Shown in pieces: positions 50,185 through 59,179 of a DNA stretch of 64,000 bases. The stretch comes from Denitrobacterium detoxificans. GTDB taxonomy: Bacteria; Actinomycetota; Coriobacteriia; Coriobacteriales; Eggerthellaceae. Within the stretch, counting starts at the first letter, position 1, and each line of letters begins with the position of its first letter. The DNA lies in contig NZ_SUUH01000002.1 of the NCBI RefSeq assembly GCF_015062615.1, forward strand, positions 310,001-374,000, in the 5' to 3' direction. The position numbers and the translations under genes are program-made. The notes below the pieces were generated by a model. The model ran no database searches, had not been told where the DNA came from, and saw nothing but the letters and a program-made list of their open reading frames with translations.

Positions 50185-51333
50185 GTGTTCATAACCGACC
50201 AGGCCCAGCTCGAGGCATTCGTTGACCGAGCGTTGACATCCGAAGTTCTCGCCATCGACACCGAATTTTTGCGCGAGAAAACGTACTATCCGAAGCTTTG
50301 CCTCCTGCAGATGCAGGCCGACAAGGAAACCGTGATCATCGATCCCTTCGGCGTGAAAGACCTGAAGGCCATCGTGCCGCTTCTGGAATCGCCCACCATC
50401 ATGAAGGTGTTTCATGCGGGCACGCAGGACATCGAAATCCTGCTCCGCGAAACCGGTGCCATGCCCAAGCCCGTGTTCGACACGCAGCTTGCCGCGGCCC
50501 TTATGGGGCACACGCAGCAGATTGGCTACGGCGCCCTGGTGAACGACGTGTGCGGCGTGCAGCTGAAGAAGATGGACTCGTTTACCGACTGGTCGCGTCG
50601 TCCGCTTTCGTCCTCGCAGATCAAGTACGCTGCCGATGACGTTATCTACCTGCCTAAGATGTATCGCCGCATGTCCAAGCGCCTTTCCGAGCTTGGCCGC
50701 ATCAACTGGCTCGACGACGATTTCGCCGCACTTGTCGACGAGAGCCGTTATCACGACGACCCGCGCGAGCGTTTCCGCCGTCTGAAGCGCGTCTCGCAGC
50801 TTTCCCGCCGTCAGCTTTCCGCCGCGCGAGAGGTTGCGGCTTGGCGCGAGAAGCGTGCTCGCGAGCTCGACATTCCGCGCAAGTGGGTCGTTACCGACGA
50901 GCAGATCGTAGAGGCGTGCAAGCGCGAGGCTCGCACCATCGACGAACTGTTCATGGTGCGCGGCATGTCCGACAAGCTGGGCACGGCCGACGCGCGCAAC
51001 GTGGTTGCCGCCTTGGTGCGTGGCCTGGATGCTCCCGAAGAGGAGTGGCCCGCGCACGACCGTCCGCAGAAGAACGAGCACAACGTCGACCTGGAAATCG
51101 ACGTCATGTCGGCGCTCGTGCGCCTGCGCTCGCGCGAGGCGGGCGTGGCGTTCCAGACGCTGGCCGGCCACAGCGAGCTGGTGTCGCTGGCGCGCGGCTA
51201 TCGCGACGTGGAGCTGCTGAAGGGCTGGCGCGCGCAGATCGTGGGCAACGAACTGCTCGAGCTGCTCGACGGCAAGATTTCGCTCTCGCTGGAAGATGGC
51301 AACCTGAAGGTAACGAAAACGAGCGAATCGTAG
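50185..51333 (+). CDS. rnd: Ribonuclease D
   Basis: 382 residues. DEDD exonuclease motifs: VLAIDTEFLRE (Exo I), VFHAGTQDIEILL (Exo II) and YAADDVIYLP (Exo III, DEDDy type). One or two HRDC-like domains follow (RARELDIPRKWVVTDEQIVE). It trims the 3' ends of tRNAs and other small RNAs. GTG start with AAGGATT upstream. A TATAAT at 51375-51380 follows for the next gene. Confidence 0.94.
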   Translation: MFITDQAQLEAFVDRALTSEVLAIDTEFLREKTYYPKLCLLQMQADKETVIIDPFGVKDLKAIVPLLESPTIMKVFHAGTQDIEILLRETGAMPKPVFDTQLAAALMGHTQQIGYGALVNDVCGVQLKKMDSFTDWSRRPLSSSQIKYAADDVIYLPKMYRRMSKRLSELGRINWLDDDFAALVDESRYHDDPRERFRRLKRVSQLSRRQLSAAREVAAWREKRARELDIPRKWVVTDEQIVEACKREARTIDELFMVRGMSDKLGTADARNVVAALVRGLDAPEEEWPAHDRPQKNEHNVDLEIDVMSALVRLRSREAGVAFQTLAGHSELVSLARGYRDVELLKGWRAQIVGNELLELLDGKISLSLEDGNLKVTKTSES

Positions 51334-51435
51334 GTTTTTCCTGCTGGGGGTAGGGGTTATGCAGGGACTGCGTATATAATCCTGTTCAAACAAACAGCGA
51401 ACGCATGTGCGTTCGCGGCTACGAAAGGCCTGTTC

Positions 51436-52098
51436 ATGTTCTCTACCGGTTATATCATCCTCATCGTCGTATCCACCGTCATCGGCTTTGGCGCCCAGGC
51501 ATACGTGAACTCCCAGATCAAGAAGTACTCCAACGTGCCCTCTTCCTGGGGCCTCACGGGTGTGCAGGCGGGCCAGAACATGCTTGCATACAACGGCGTG
51601 CAGGGCGTGCCGTTCCATCGCGGCGGCGAAAGCGAAGATCACTTCGACCCGCGCAACAACTCCATCACGCTTGACCCGCATGCGTATAGCCAGCCGTCCA
51701 TCACGGCCATTGCCACGGCGTGCCACGAGGTTGGCCATGCGTGCCAGTTCGCGCAGGGCTACGGCCCCATGAAGTTCCGCTCGGCGCTGGTGCCCGTGGT
51801 GAACTTCGCCTCGAACGCCTGGATGATCGCTCTGCTCGCCGGCATCTTCATGAACCTGGCAGGCCTTATCGACCTGGCCATCATCCTGTATGCATTCGCA
51901 GTGCTGTTCCAGCTGGTCACGCTGCCGGTTGAATTCAACGCCAGTCACCGCGCCATGCAGTACTTGGAAGCCGCGGGCCTGCCTCAGGGCGAACGCGCCG
52001 GCGCCTTCAGCGTGCTGCGCGCTTGCGCCCTCACGTACGTAGCCGCCGCGCTCGTATCTGCGCTGCAGCTGCTCTGGCTCATCGGCCAGCGTCGCTAG
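51436..52098 (+). CDS. YugP-family membrane zinc metalloprotease
   Basis: 220 residues. The metalloprotease motif is in ATACHEVGHACQ (HExxH), with N-terminal and C-terminal membrane helices; RGGESEDHFDPRNNSITL precedes the active site. YugP-like neutral zinc peptidases are widespread in Gram-positives; their substrates are not known. Possible promoter TATAAT at 51375-51380. xseA begins 9 bases downstream. Confidence 0.92.
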   Translation: MFSTGYIILIVVSTVIGFGAQAYVNSQIKKYSNVPSSWGLTGVQAGQNMLAYNGVQGVPFHRGGESEDHFDPRNNSITLDPHAYSQPSITAIATACHEVGHACQFAQGYGPMKFRSALVPVVNFASNAWMIALLAGIFMNLAGLIDLAIILYAFAVLFQLVTLPVEFNASHRAMQYLEAAGLPQGERAGAFSVLRACALTYVAAALVSALQLLWLIGQRR

Positions 52099-52107
52099 GG
52101 CTCGTTC

Positions 52108-53460
52108 ATGGCAGAGGGGGAAGGCGTACGCAAGCCGCTCAGCGTTTCGCAGGCCATGCAGCTTGCGAAGGGCGCGCTTGAATCCTGCACCGTCACGCTG
52201 GTGGGCGAGGTGTCGGAAGTCTCGAACAAGCCCGGCTACAAGGCCGTGTACTTCACCGTGAAGGACGAGGCGTCTTCCATGCCCTGCATGATGTGGCAGA
52301 ACCGCTTCCGCGCCACGGGCGTGCAGTTGCGCGTGGGCATGCTCGTGCAGCTTACCGGACGCTTTACCCTGTATGCGGCGAAGGGTCGCATGAATTTCGA
52401 CGTTTTCGGCCTGGCGCTTGCCGGCGAAGGCGATTTGCGCGCGAAGGTAGCGAACCTGGCGCGCAAGCTGCAGGCCGAAGGCCTCACCGATGCCGCGCGC
52501 AAGCGCCCACTTCCCACGTACCCGCAGGTCATTGGTTTGGTTACATCGCCGCGTGGCGCTGCCGTGCACGACGTTTTGCGCACGCTGCGCCGCCGCTACC
52601 CGCTGGCGCGTGTGGTGCTGGCTGGCGTGCCCGTGGAAGGTGCGCAAGCGCCTGCGGGCCTGGTGGAGGGCTTGCAATGCGTGGTAGCCGCCGGTGCCGA
52701 GGAAGTGCTTTTGGTGCGTGGCGGCGGCTCGTTCGAGGACCTTATGCCCTTCAACGACGAGGGCCTGGCGCGCGCCATCGTGGCGTGTCCCGTACCCGTG
52801 ATCACCGGCATTGGGCACGAGCCCGACACCTCCATCGCCGACATGGTGGCAGACCTGCGCGCATCCACGCCCACGGCCGCTGCCGAAAGCGCTGCGCCCG
52901 ACATCCGCGAGCTGCGCGAGGGCATCTTGGCGCGTGGCCGCTCCATGCACGACCGTCTGGCGGGCCGCCTAGAGCGCAGCAGCATGGTCATCGGCCGCTT
53001 CGAGGACAAGCCCTTCTTCCGCGACCCGCACTTCCTGCTGGCCGCGCCCGCGCAGGCCATCGATATCGCCGCAGGTCGCTTACAGCGCGCCATCCCCGGC
53101 GGGTTGGTACGCGACGCCGCCGCGCTGGCGCAGTACGAAACGCGCCTGGCCACGTATGGCCGCACGGCGCTTCAGGCTACGGGGCAGCAGCTGGCTGGCA
53201 AGGCGCAGCGCCTGGGCACGGCGGGGAAGGCCATTCTGCCTGCCGCCGAGCAGCAGATCGGCATGCGCGCCGCCCGCTTGAATGACCTCTCGCCGCTGGC
53301 CATTCTGGGTCGCGGCTACTCGCTCGCCCGCACCGAAGCGGGCGCCATCGTGAAAACCGTCGAGCAGGCCCCCGCTGGCAGCCGCATTTCCGTGCGCGTG
53401 AGCGATGGCACGCTCGACTGCGCCGTAGAATCGTCCACTCCCAACCCAAGCCAATCGTAA
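52108..53460 (+). CDS. xseA: Exodeoxyribonuclease VII large subunit
   Basis: 450 residues. N-terminal OB fold (VTLVGEVSEVSNKPGYKAVY) and catalytic motifs VIGLVTSPRGAAVHDVL, LLVRGGGSFEDLMPFN and TGIGHEPDTSIADMVADLRA; the coiled-coil C-terminal region is shorter than in E. coli. With XseB it degrades single-stranded DNA in both directions. xseB follows after 9 bases. Confidence 0.96.
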   Translation: MAEGEGVRKPLSVSQAMQLAKGALESCTVTLVGEVSEVSNKPGYKAVYFTVKDEASSMPCMMWQNRFRATGVQLRVGMLVQLTGRFTLYAAKGRMNFDVFGLALAGEGDLRAKVANLARKLQAEGLTDAARKRPLPTYPQVIGLVTSPRGAAVHDVLRTLRRRYPLARVVLAGVPVEGAQAPAGLVEGLQCVVAAGAEEVLLVRGGGSFEDLMPFNDEGLARAIVACPVPVITGIGHEPDTSIADMVADLRASTPTAAAESAAPDIRELREGILARGRSMHDRLAGRLERSSMVIGRFEDKPFFRDPHFLLAAPAQAIDIAAGRLQRAIPGGLVRDAAALAQYETRLATYGRTALQATGQQLAGKAQRLGTAGKAILPAAEQQIGMRAARLNDLSPLAILGRGYSLARTEAGAIVKTVEQAPAGSRISVRVSDGTLDCAVESSTPNPSQS

Positions 53461-53469
53461 GGAGCACTC

Positions 53470-53730
53470 ATGCCCGAAGCTCAGGAAACCCCCATCAGCG
53501 AACTGTCGTTCCGCCAGGCCATGGCCCAGCTCGACCAGATCGTGGCACAGCTGGAAAGCAACACGCTGGAACTGGAAGACAGCCTGGCTGCCTACGAGCG
53601 CGGCGTGGCGCTGCTGCGCGAGCTGCGTGGCAGGCTCGACGGCGCCCAGCAGAAGGTCGACGCCCTCATGGGCGAACTGGAACAGGACGCCACCGATGAC
53701 GAAATCGACACCACGCTGCACAAGGCGTAG
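53470..53730 (+). CDS. xseB: Exodeoxyribonuclease VII small subunit
   Basis: 86 residues, helical, with the family pattern SFRQAMAQLDQIVAQLESNT and LEDSLAAYERGVALLR. It binds the XseA subunit. AAGGAG ribosome-binding site precedes the ATG. Confidence 0.95.
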   Translation: MPEAQETPISELSFRQAMAQLDQIVAQLESNTLELEDSLAAYERGVALLRELRGRLDGAQQKVDALMGELEQDATDDEIDTTLHKA

Positions 53731-53781
53731 GGCTACAATGTAATCCAACCATCTAGCTGGTATTTCACGAAAGGAACCCTC

Positions 53782-54183
53782 ATGCATGATGAGAACTGCA
53801 TCTTCTGCAAGATAGCCAAGGGCGAAATCCCCACGAGCGTGGTGTACGAAGACGACAAGGTCATCGCCTTCGATGACATGGAGCCGCTCATGCCCGTGCA
53901 TACGCTCATCATCCCGAAGGACCATTACTCCGACGTGGCCGACAACGTGCCCGAGGACGTGCTGGGGCACCTGTTTGCCACGGTGCAGAAGGTTGCTGAC
54001 ATCAAGGGCATCCACGAGGACGGCTTCCGTCTGCTGGTGAACACGGGCGAAAACGCCAGCCAGAGCGTGCGTCACCTGCATGTGCACGTGCTCGGTGGCG
54101 GCCTTATGCCGCGCCCGAACGACCAGGACTGGGGCACGGCGGCTACGAATGCCGCGGAAATTCACGGTTCCTCCGCAGAATAG
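53782..54183 (+). CDS. HIT family protein (HinT-like nucleoside phosphoramidase)
   Basis: 133 residues. N-terminal ENCIFCKIAKGEIPTSVVYED and the histidine triad in RHLHVHVLGG. HinT-type enzymes hydrolyse adenosine phosphoramidates and related adducts. A TACAAT at 53734-53739 may be its -10 element. ackA starts 145 bases downstream. Confidence 0.95.
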   Translation: MHDENCIFCKIAKGEIPTSVVYEDDKVIAFDDMEPLMPVHTLIIPKDHYSDVADNVPEDVLGHLFATVQKVADIKGIHEDGFRLLVNTGENASQSVRHLHVHVLGGGLMPRPNDQDWGTAATNAAEIHGSSAE

Positions 54184-54328
54184 GACTTAAAACCCGCATT
54201 TGAATAAGCCTTCACTTAAGCGGCGGCGCTCTGCAACGGGGCACCGCCGCTTGCCGATAAACGCCGCAGGTAGACGGCGTATGCACGCGTGTGTTGGTAG
54301 AATCCCCAGAGATGGAAGGAGGCCGACT

Positions 54329-55549
54329 TTGAACATTCTGGTAATCAACGCCGGATCATCGTCGCTGAAGTATCAGCTCATCGACATCGTTACCGAAAAG
54401 GTCATAGCCAAGGGCCTCTGCGAACGTGTTGGCTCGAAGGATTCCTTCCACAAGCACGGCATCGACGAAGACGAAGTCGTCATCGACACCTTCCTGCCCG
54501 ATCACAAGGCCGCTATCGAAGTGGTTTTGCGCTCGCTGGTAGAAGGCCCGCGTGCCCCCATCCACTCCGTCAGCGAGATCGACGCGGTGGGGCATCGCAT
54601 CGTGCAGGGCGGCGCGTACTTCAACCAGTCGGTGGTCATCACGCCCGACGTGAAGGACAAGATCCTGGAACTGGCCGAGTTGGCTCCGCTGCACAACCTT
54701 TCGGCGCTGCAGGGCATCAAGGCCTGCGAGGAAGTGCTGCCCGACCGCCTGCAGGTTGCCGTGTTCGACACCGCGTTCTTCCAGACGCTGCCGCCGAAGG
54801 CCTACATGTATCCCATTCCGTACGAGCTGTACCAGAAGTACGGCATCCGCAAGTACGGCGCGCATGGCACCAGCCATCGCTACATTGCCTCGCGCGCGGC
54901 CGAGCTTCTGGGCGAGCCGCTTTCGGAACTGAAGATGATTACGTGCCACCTGGGTAACGGGTGCTCGGTTTCCGCCATCGACCATGGCGTGGCGGTGGAT
55001 ACCTCCATGGGCCTCACGCCGCTCGACGGCCTGATGATGGGCACGCGTTCGGGCGCCATCGACCCGGCCATCGTGCCGTTCCTCATGGACCACGAGGGCC
55101 TTTCCACGCAGGACGTATCGGACCTGCTGAACAAGCAGTCGGGCCTGCTGGGCATTTCCGGCATCAGCAACGATATGCGTACGGTGCAGGAAGCCGCCCA
55201 GGAAGGCAACGAGCGCGCGCTGCTGGCGTACGACATGTACGCGAACTCGGTAAAGAAGTACATCGGCCAGTACATGGCCGTAATGGCGGGCGTCGACGTA
55301 ATCGTGCTCACCGGCGGCATTGGCGAGAACAGCTCGATCATCCGCCGCCTTATCTTTGCGGGCATGCAGCCTATGGGCATCGTGGTGGATTCCTCGAAGA
55401 ACGAGCAGCGCGGTTTTGAGCGCCTGATCAGCCACGACAAGTCGAAGGTGCGCATCATCGTGGTGCCCACCAACGAGGAGCTCATGATTGCGCGCGACAC
55501 GTACGCGCTGGTGCACAAGTCCAGCCAGATCGTGCCTTACAAGGGGTAG
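54329..55549 (+). CDS. ackA: Acetate kinase
   Basis: 406 residues from a TTG start with a strong AAGGAGG site; longer in-frame starts lie in a non-homologous basic stretch. Family motifs: NILVINAGSSSLKYQLID, VGHRIVQGG, RKYGAHGTSHRYI, CHLGNGCSV, GLMMGTRSGAIDPAI and TGGIGENSS. It makes ATP and acetate from acetyl phosphate. The partner pta lies 1.6 kb away, separated by a repeat array and an opposite-strand glycosyltransferase. Confidence 0.97.
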   Translation: MNILVINAGSSSLKYQLIDIVTEKVIAKGLCERVGSKDSFHKHGIDEDEVVIDTFLPDHKAAIEVVLRSLVEGPRAPIHSVSEIDAVGHRIVQGGAYFNQSVVITPDVKDKILELAELAPLHNLSALQGIKACEEVLPDRLQVAVFDTAFFQTLPPKAYMYPIPYELYQKYGIRKYGAHGTSHRYIASRAAELLGEPLSELKMITCHLGNGCSVSAIDHGVAVDTSMGLTPLDGLMMGTRSGAIDPAIVPFLMDHEGLSTQDVSDLLNKQSGLLGISGISNDMRTVQEAAQEGNERALLAYDMYANSVKKYIGQYMAVMAGVDVIVLTGGIGENSSIIRRLIFAGMQPMGIVVDSSKNEQRGFERLISHDKSKVRIIVVPTNEELMIARDTYALVHKSSQIVPYKG

Positions 55550-55611
55550 GGCGGGCGTACGGCCTAAGGGGTGCGCGTGTGGTCTGATGGGGCGCGCAAG
55601 TGCCGCTGGAC

Positions 55612-55821
55612 TGTCCTTTTCCGGAAAAATGTTGCTTCGACCCCTGTGTCAACTCGCGACCTGGGGAAACGTGCTGTCCGGAGCTTTATCGCGGGCCAAA
55701 GCTTGTCCTTTTCCGGAAAAATGTAACTTTTGGACCTTGCTTCAGTTCGCGACCTGGGAAAATGCGAATCCCGAGTCCGTATCAGCACCCCCAAACCTGT
55801 CCTTTTCCGGAAAAGGACAGG
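55612..55821. repeat. Tandem array of TGTCCTTTTCCGGAAAA repeats
   Basis: Units begin at 55612, 55704 and 55798, spaced 92 and 94 bases. The first two are about 58 bases long and share TGTCCTTTTCCGGAAAAATG and, further on, TCGCGACCTGGG. The third is reduced to a perfect 26-base palindrome (arms CCTGTCCTTTTCC / GGAAAAGGACAGG, 55796-55821). Confidence 0.85.
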
Positions 55822-55849
55822 GATAGCTACGACATTGCGGGCATAAGAA

Positions 55850-55879
55850 AACTGGCCTGGGAGAAATCCCAGGCCAGTT
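55850..55879 (-). terminator. Glycosyltransferase terminator
   Basis: Perfect 13-bp stem AACTGGCCTGGGA / TCCCAGGCCAGTT with a GAAA loop; on the minus strand TTTTCTT follows. May also stop ackA. Confidence 0.85.
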
Positions 55880-55901
55880 GCGTTAGAGATGCGAATGCGC
55901 G

Positions 55902-56924
55902 CTAGTTGAACTTGAAGATCTTCTGCGCCAGGCGATAGCCACCCAGGCCAATGCGGCGGCCGAACTCGAAGGGCAGGTTGGTGCCCATGTTCAGCACGTT
56001 GTAGCGCACGTGGCGATATAGTTCGGGGTTGGCGTCTTCCAGGTACTTCCAGATATCGGATCGCTTCTGCTCGTTCTCGGGCGTCTTTTCCATGCGCAGG
56101 AACACGCTGCAGATGCACATCATCATTGACAGGTAGTTTTCCATGTATTTGGCCAGCTTGGGCTGCGGCACGTCGTTGATGACGTCCACCGCGTCGATCA
56201 TGGTGCGCGTGATGCGAAGCTGCTGGTCGATGCGGGAAAGCATGACGGACTCATTTACGCTCTGGTCTTCGCGGCCGATGAAGTAGCGGTACATGTCCTC
56301 GTTGATATAGTACAGCGTGCGCACGTGGGGCAGCGGCGCGTACACGAAGATGTTGTCCACGTAGAAGCAATGCTCGGGCAGCTGCAGGTTCATGCCACGC
56401 AGGATGTCGGTGCGGTAGATGACCGAATGCATGAGCAGGTACTGGCTGCTGTGAAAGCGGTTGATGTCGTCCCAGGTGAATTCCTGGTTCTGGGGGAACA
56501 CGTTGCGGTAGCCGATGACGGTGCGCGTGCCTTCGTGCACCTTTTCGTACACGTAGTTACCGATGACCAGGTCGGTGGGGTTCTTGCGTTCTACCTGGCG
56601 GCGCAGGTAGGCCATGACGTGCACCATGGCGGAGGAATCGAGCCAGTCATCGGAGTCGACCACCTTGAAGTACAGGCCGGTGGCGCATTCCAGGCCGTGG
56701 TTCACGGCACCGCCGTGGCCGCGGTTTTCCTGGTCGATGGCGCGGATGATGCCGGGGTAGCGCTCTTCCCATTCGTGGGCCTTTTCGGAGGTGTTGTCCT
56801 TCGTGGAGCCGTCGTTCACGATGAGAATTTCGATATCGTCGCCGCAGGTGAGCAGCGATTCGATGCATTTGTCCATGTAGGCGGCCGAGTTATAGCACGG
56901 GATGGCGAACGAGATTGTCTTCAC
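55902..56924 (-). CDS. Glycosyltransferase family 2 protein
   Basis: 340 residues from a GTG at 56924 (GAAGGAAAT upstream); a longer frame to 56984 starts without a site. GT-A fold motifs: SFAIPCYNSAAYMDKCIESL, ILIVNDGSTKDNTSE, NRGHGGAVNHGLE and the DxD-type VVDSDDWLDSS. No membrane helix. It transfers a sugar from a nucleotide donor, probably in cell-surface polysaccharide synthesis; donor and acceptor cannot be read. It sits alone between ackA and pta on the opposite strand. Confidence 0.9.
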   Translation of the reverse strand: MKTISFAIPCYNSAAYMDKCIESLLTCGDDIEILIVNDGSTKDNTSEKAHEWEERYPGIIRAIDQENRGHGGAVNHGLECATGLYFKVVDSDDWLDSSAMVHVMAYLRRQVERKNPTDLVIGNYVYEKVHEGTRTVIGYRNVFPQNQEFTWDDINRFHSSQYLLMHSVIYRTDILRGMNLQLPEHCFYVDNIFVYAPLPHVRTLYYINEDMYRYFIGREDQSVNESVMLSRIDQQLRITRTMIDAVDVINDVPQPKLAKYMENYLSMMMCICSVFLRMEKTPENEQKRSDIWKYLEDANPELYRHVRYNVLNMGTNLPFEFGRRIGLGGYRLAQKIFKFN

Positions 56925-57107
56925 CTTTGGTAGATTTCCTTCCCAACCCTGGGGGTAACGCACAAGTGCACCAAATGGGTGCACGCGGCCGCTAATTCCT
57001 GCCGCACGCTCATTCTACAAATTGGTGACATTGATATCGGGTATCATCATACAAACTGAATAAAGTACTCTCTAGACAGGCATAATAGCTGAAAGAAAGG
57101 CGATTTT

Positions 57108-58109
57108 ATGAGCGCATTCATCGATGCCATGCTTGAACGTGCGAAGGCGAGCAAGCAGACGATCGTACTGCCGGAAGGCGACGACGAGCGCACGCTTGCC
57201 GCGGCGCAGGAGATTCTGGCGGGCGGCATTGCCGATTTGGTCATCCTGGGCAATGCGGAAGCCATTGCGGGTAGCGCGTATAACCTGGAAGGCGCGCGCA
57301 TCGTGGACCCTGCGAAGAGCGAAGACCGCCAGCGCTACGCGGAAGCGTTCTACGAGCTGCGCAAGCACAAGGGCGTGACGATGGAAGACGCCCTGGCGAA
57401 GATGGATGACGTCATCTACTTCGGCACCATGATGGTGAAGCTGGGCGACGCCGACGGCATGACGTGCGGCGCGTGCCATGCCACGAGCGACGTGCTGCGC
57501 GCGGCGCTGCAGATCCTGAAGACGGCCCCGGGCGTGAAGGCCGTGAGCTCGTTCTTCGTGATGGCGGTGCCCGATTGCGAGTACGGCGACGACGGCGTGT
57601 TCATGTTCGCCGACTGTGGCCTGGAAATTCAGCCCGACGCCGAAAAGCTCTCGCAGATTGCCGTGAACACGGGTCGCAGCTGGCAGACCATCTTTGGCAC
57701 GGAACCGCGCATCGCGCTGCTGTCGCACTCCACGTTCAAGAGCACGGTGGCCAGTGCCGATCGTGACAAGGTGATCGAGGCCACGCGCCTAGCGAAGGAA
57801 ACGGCGCCCGAGATGCTCATCGACGGCGAGATGCAGGCCGATGCCGCCATCGTGCCCAGCGTGGGTGCCAGCAAGGCGCCGGGCTCGCCGGTGGCTGGCA
57901 AGGCGAACATCCTGGTGTTCCCCGACCTGGACGCGGGCAATATCGCCTACAAGCTGGTGCAGCGCCTGGCGAAGGCCGAAGCGTACGGCCCGATTACGCA
58001 GGGCCTGGCCAAGCCCGTGAACGACCTTTCGCGCGGCGCGTCGGCTGCCGACATCGTGGGCGTGGTGGCCATCACGTGCGTCCAGTGCCAAGCGCAGAAG
58101 GCGCAGTAG
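57108..58109 (+). CDS. pta: Phosphate acetyltransferase
   Basis: 333 residues, the short single-domain form. Motifs: QTIVLPEGDDERTLAAAQEI, GACHATSDVLRAALQI, SHSTFKSTVA, EMQADAAIVP and the C-terminal SRGASAADIVGVVAIT, seen as LSRGASAADIVG. Exchanges acetyl-CoA and acetyl phosphate, feeding acetate kinase. Strong AAAGG site; ends at an intrinsic terminator. Confidence 0.97.
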   Translation: MSAFIDAMLERAKASKQTIVLPEGDDERTLAAAQEILAGGIADLVILGNAEAIAGSAYNLEGARIVDPAKSEDRQRYAEAFYELRKHKGVTMEDALAKMDDVIYFGTMMVKLGDADGMTCGACHATSDVLRAALQILKTAPGVKAVSSFFVMAVPDCEYGDDGVFMFADCGLEIQPDAEKLSQIAVNTGRSWQTIFGTEPRIALLSHSTFKSTVASADRDKVIEATRLAKETAPEMLIDGEMQADAAIVPSVGASKAPGSPVAGKANILVFPDLDAGNIAYKLVQRLAKAEAYGPITQGLAKPVNDLSRGASAADIVGVVAITCVQCQAQKAQ

Positions 58110-58127
58110 CGAAAACGCGTGCATAGG

Positions 58128-58161
58128 CGCGGCGGTGGGGAAGACCTGCCGCCGCGTTTTT
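58128..58161 (+). terminator. pta terminator
   Basis: 8-bp stem CGCGGCGG / CCGCCGCG with a 13-base loop and TTTTT tail. Confidence 0.82.
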
Positions 58162-58203
58162 GTGGTAGGCTAATCCCAGGTTATTGGGTATATAGGAGTG
58201 GGC

Positions 58204-59088
58204 ATGCCAAGCTATACGATTCTCACCGATTCCAGTTGTAACTTGACTGAGGAGCTCATCGACGCGCATGAGCTGGAAATCCTGTCGCTGCGCTTCATGA
58301 ACGAGGGTAACGAGTACACGAGTTACCTGAAGGGCGAAACCACCGACCTGGGCATGTTTTACCGCATGATGCGCGAGGGCAAGGTGTTCACGACGAGCCT
58401 GCCGAACCAGCAGGCGTCGTCCGATATCATCCGTAGCATTCTGGACCGCGGGCAGGACATTCTGTACGTGGGTTTTTCCAGCGGGCTTTCGGGTACGTAC
58501 GAGGCTACGGTGAACTTGCTGGACAACATGCGCAGCGAGTACCCCGAGCGCAAGATCTACACGTGCGATACGCGCGGTGCGTCGCTGGGCCAGGGCCTGC
58601 TGGTACTGTACGCGGCCGATATGCGCGAGGCGGGGAAAAGCATCGAGGACACGCATGCGTGGCTGGAAGAGCATAGGTTCCATCTGGCGCATTGGTTTAC
58701 CGTGGACGATCTGATGTACCTGTATCGTGGTGGGCGCGTGTCGCGCACGAGTGCCACGGCGGCGAACATTCTGTCCATCAAGCCCGTACTGCATATGGAC
58801 AACCCCGGGCATCTGATTCCCCGCGAGAAGGTGCGCAGCCGCAAGCGCAGCATCAAGGCGCTGTTCAATCATATGGTCGAGTCGTACGATTCCAGCTACG
58901 GCCCGCAGCATATTGCCATCTCGCATGGCGACTGCCTGGAGGATGCCCTGGAGCTGAAGGCCATGATCGAGGCCGAGCCGTCGTTTGATATTCGGGATTT
59001 CACGATTAACTACGTGGATCCGGTTATCGGGTCGCACTCTGGCCCGGGTACGCTTGCGTTGTTCTTCCTTGCGGGGAGCAGGGGGTAG
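58204..59088 (+). CDS. DegV family (fatty-acid-binding) protein, third paralog
   Basis: 294 residues from an ATG with AGGAG at 58194-58198. DegV blocks: YTILTDSSCNLTEELI, TTSLPNQQ, VGFSSGLSGTYEA, LMYLYRGGRVSR and IGSHSGPGTLALFF. Expected to bind a fatty acid for the FakA-type kinase. It is less similar to the two paralogs at the left edge than those are to each other. Last housekeeping-like gene before the AT-rich defence-type block. Confidence 0.93.
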   Translation: MPSYTILTDSSCNLTEELIDAHELEILSLRFMNEGNEYTSYLKGETTDLGMFYRMMREGKVFTTSLPNQQASSDIIRSILDRGQDILYVGFSSGLSGTYEATVNLLDNMRSEYPERKIYTCDTRGASLGQGLLVLYAADMREAGKSIEDTHAWLEEHRFHLAHWFTVDDLMYLYRGGRVSRTSATAANILSIKPVLHMDNPGHLIPREKVRSRKRSIKALFNHMVESYDSSYGPQHIAISHGDCLEDALELKAMIEAEPSFDIRDFTINYVDPVIGSHSGPGTLALFFLAGSRG

Positions 59089-59179
59089 AGGAGGTTCTTG
59101 CTCCGGCAGTTATTGGCCTCTGGAGAAGCTATGGCGGCATCCGCCTTTTTGACTGGTGTTGTTGATCGGATTTACTGGT

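Larger units (their letters stand above)
55550..55901. other. Non-coding gap with repeat array and terminator
   Basis: 352 bases between convergent ackA and glycosyltransferase genes. It holds a three-unit palindromic repeat array and, at the right end, a bidirectional-looking hairpin. No gene is seen in it. Confidence 0.6.

Noticed and set aside
50146..52950. 934-codon minus-strand open frame opposite RNase D, YugP protease and xseA
   Set aside because: Spans three well-supported plus-strand genes and has shadow-type composition.
54200..54328. Longer acetate kinase N-terminus
   Set aside because: The added residues are basic and unlike the family, while TTG at 54329 has AAGGAGG and starts exactly at the conserved NILVINAGSS.
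55612..55821. Possible CRISPR array
   Set aside because: Only three units, palindromic cores, conserved inter-unit sequence, and no cas genes.
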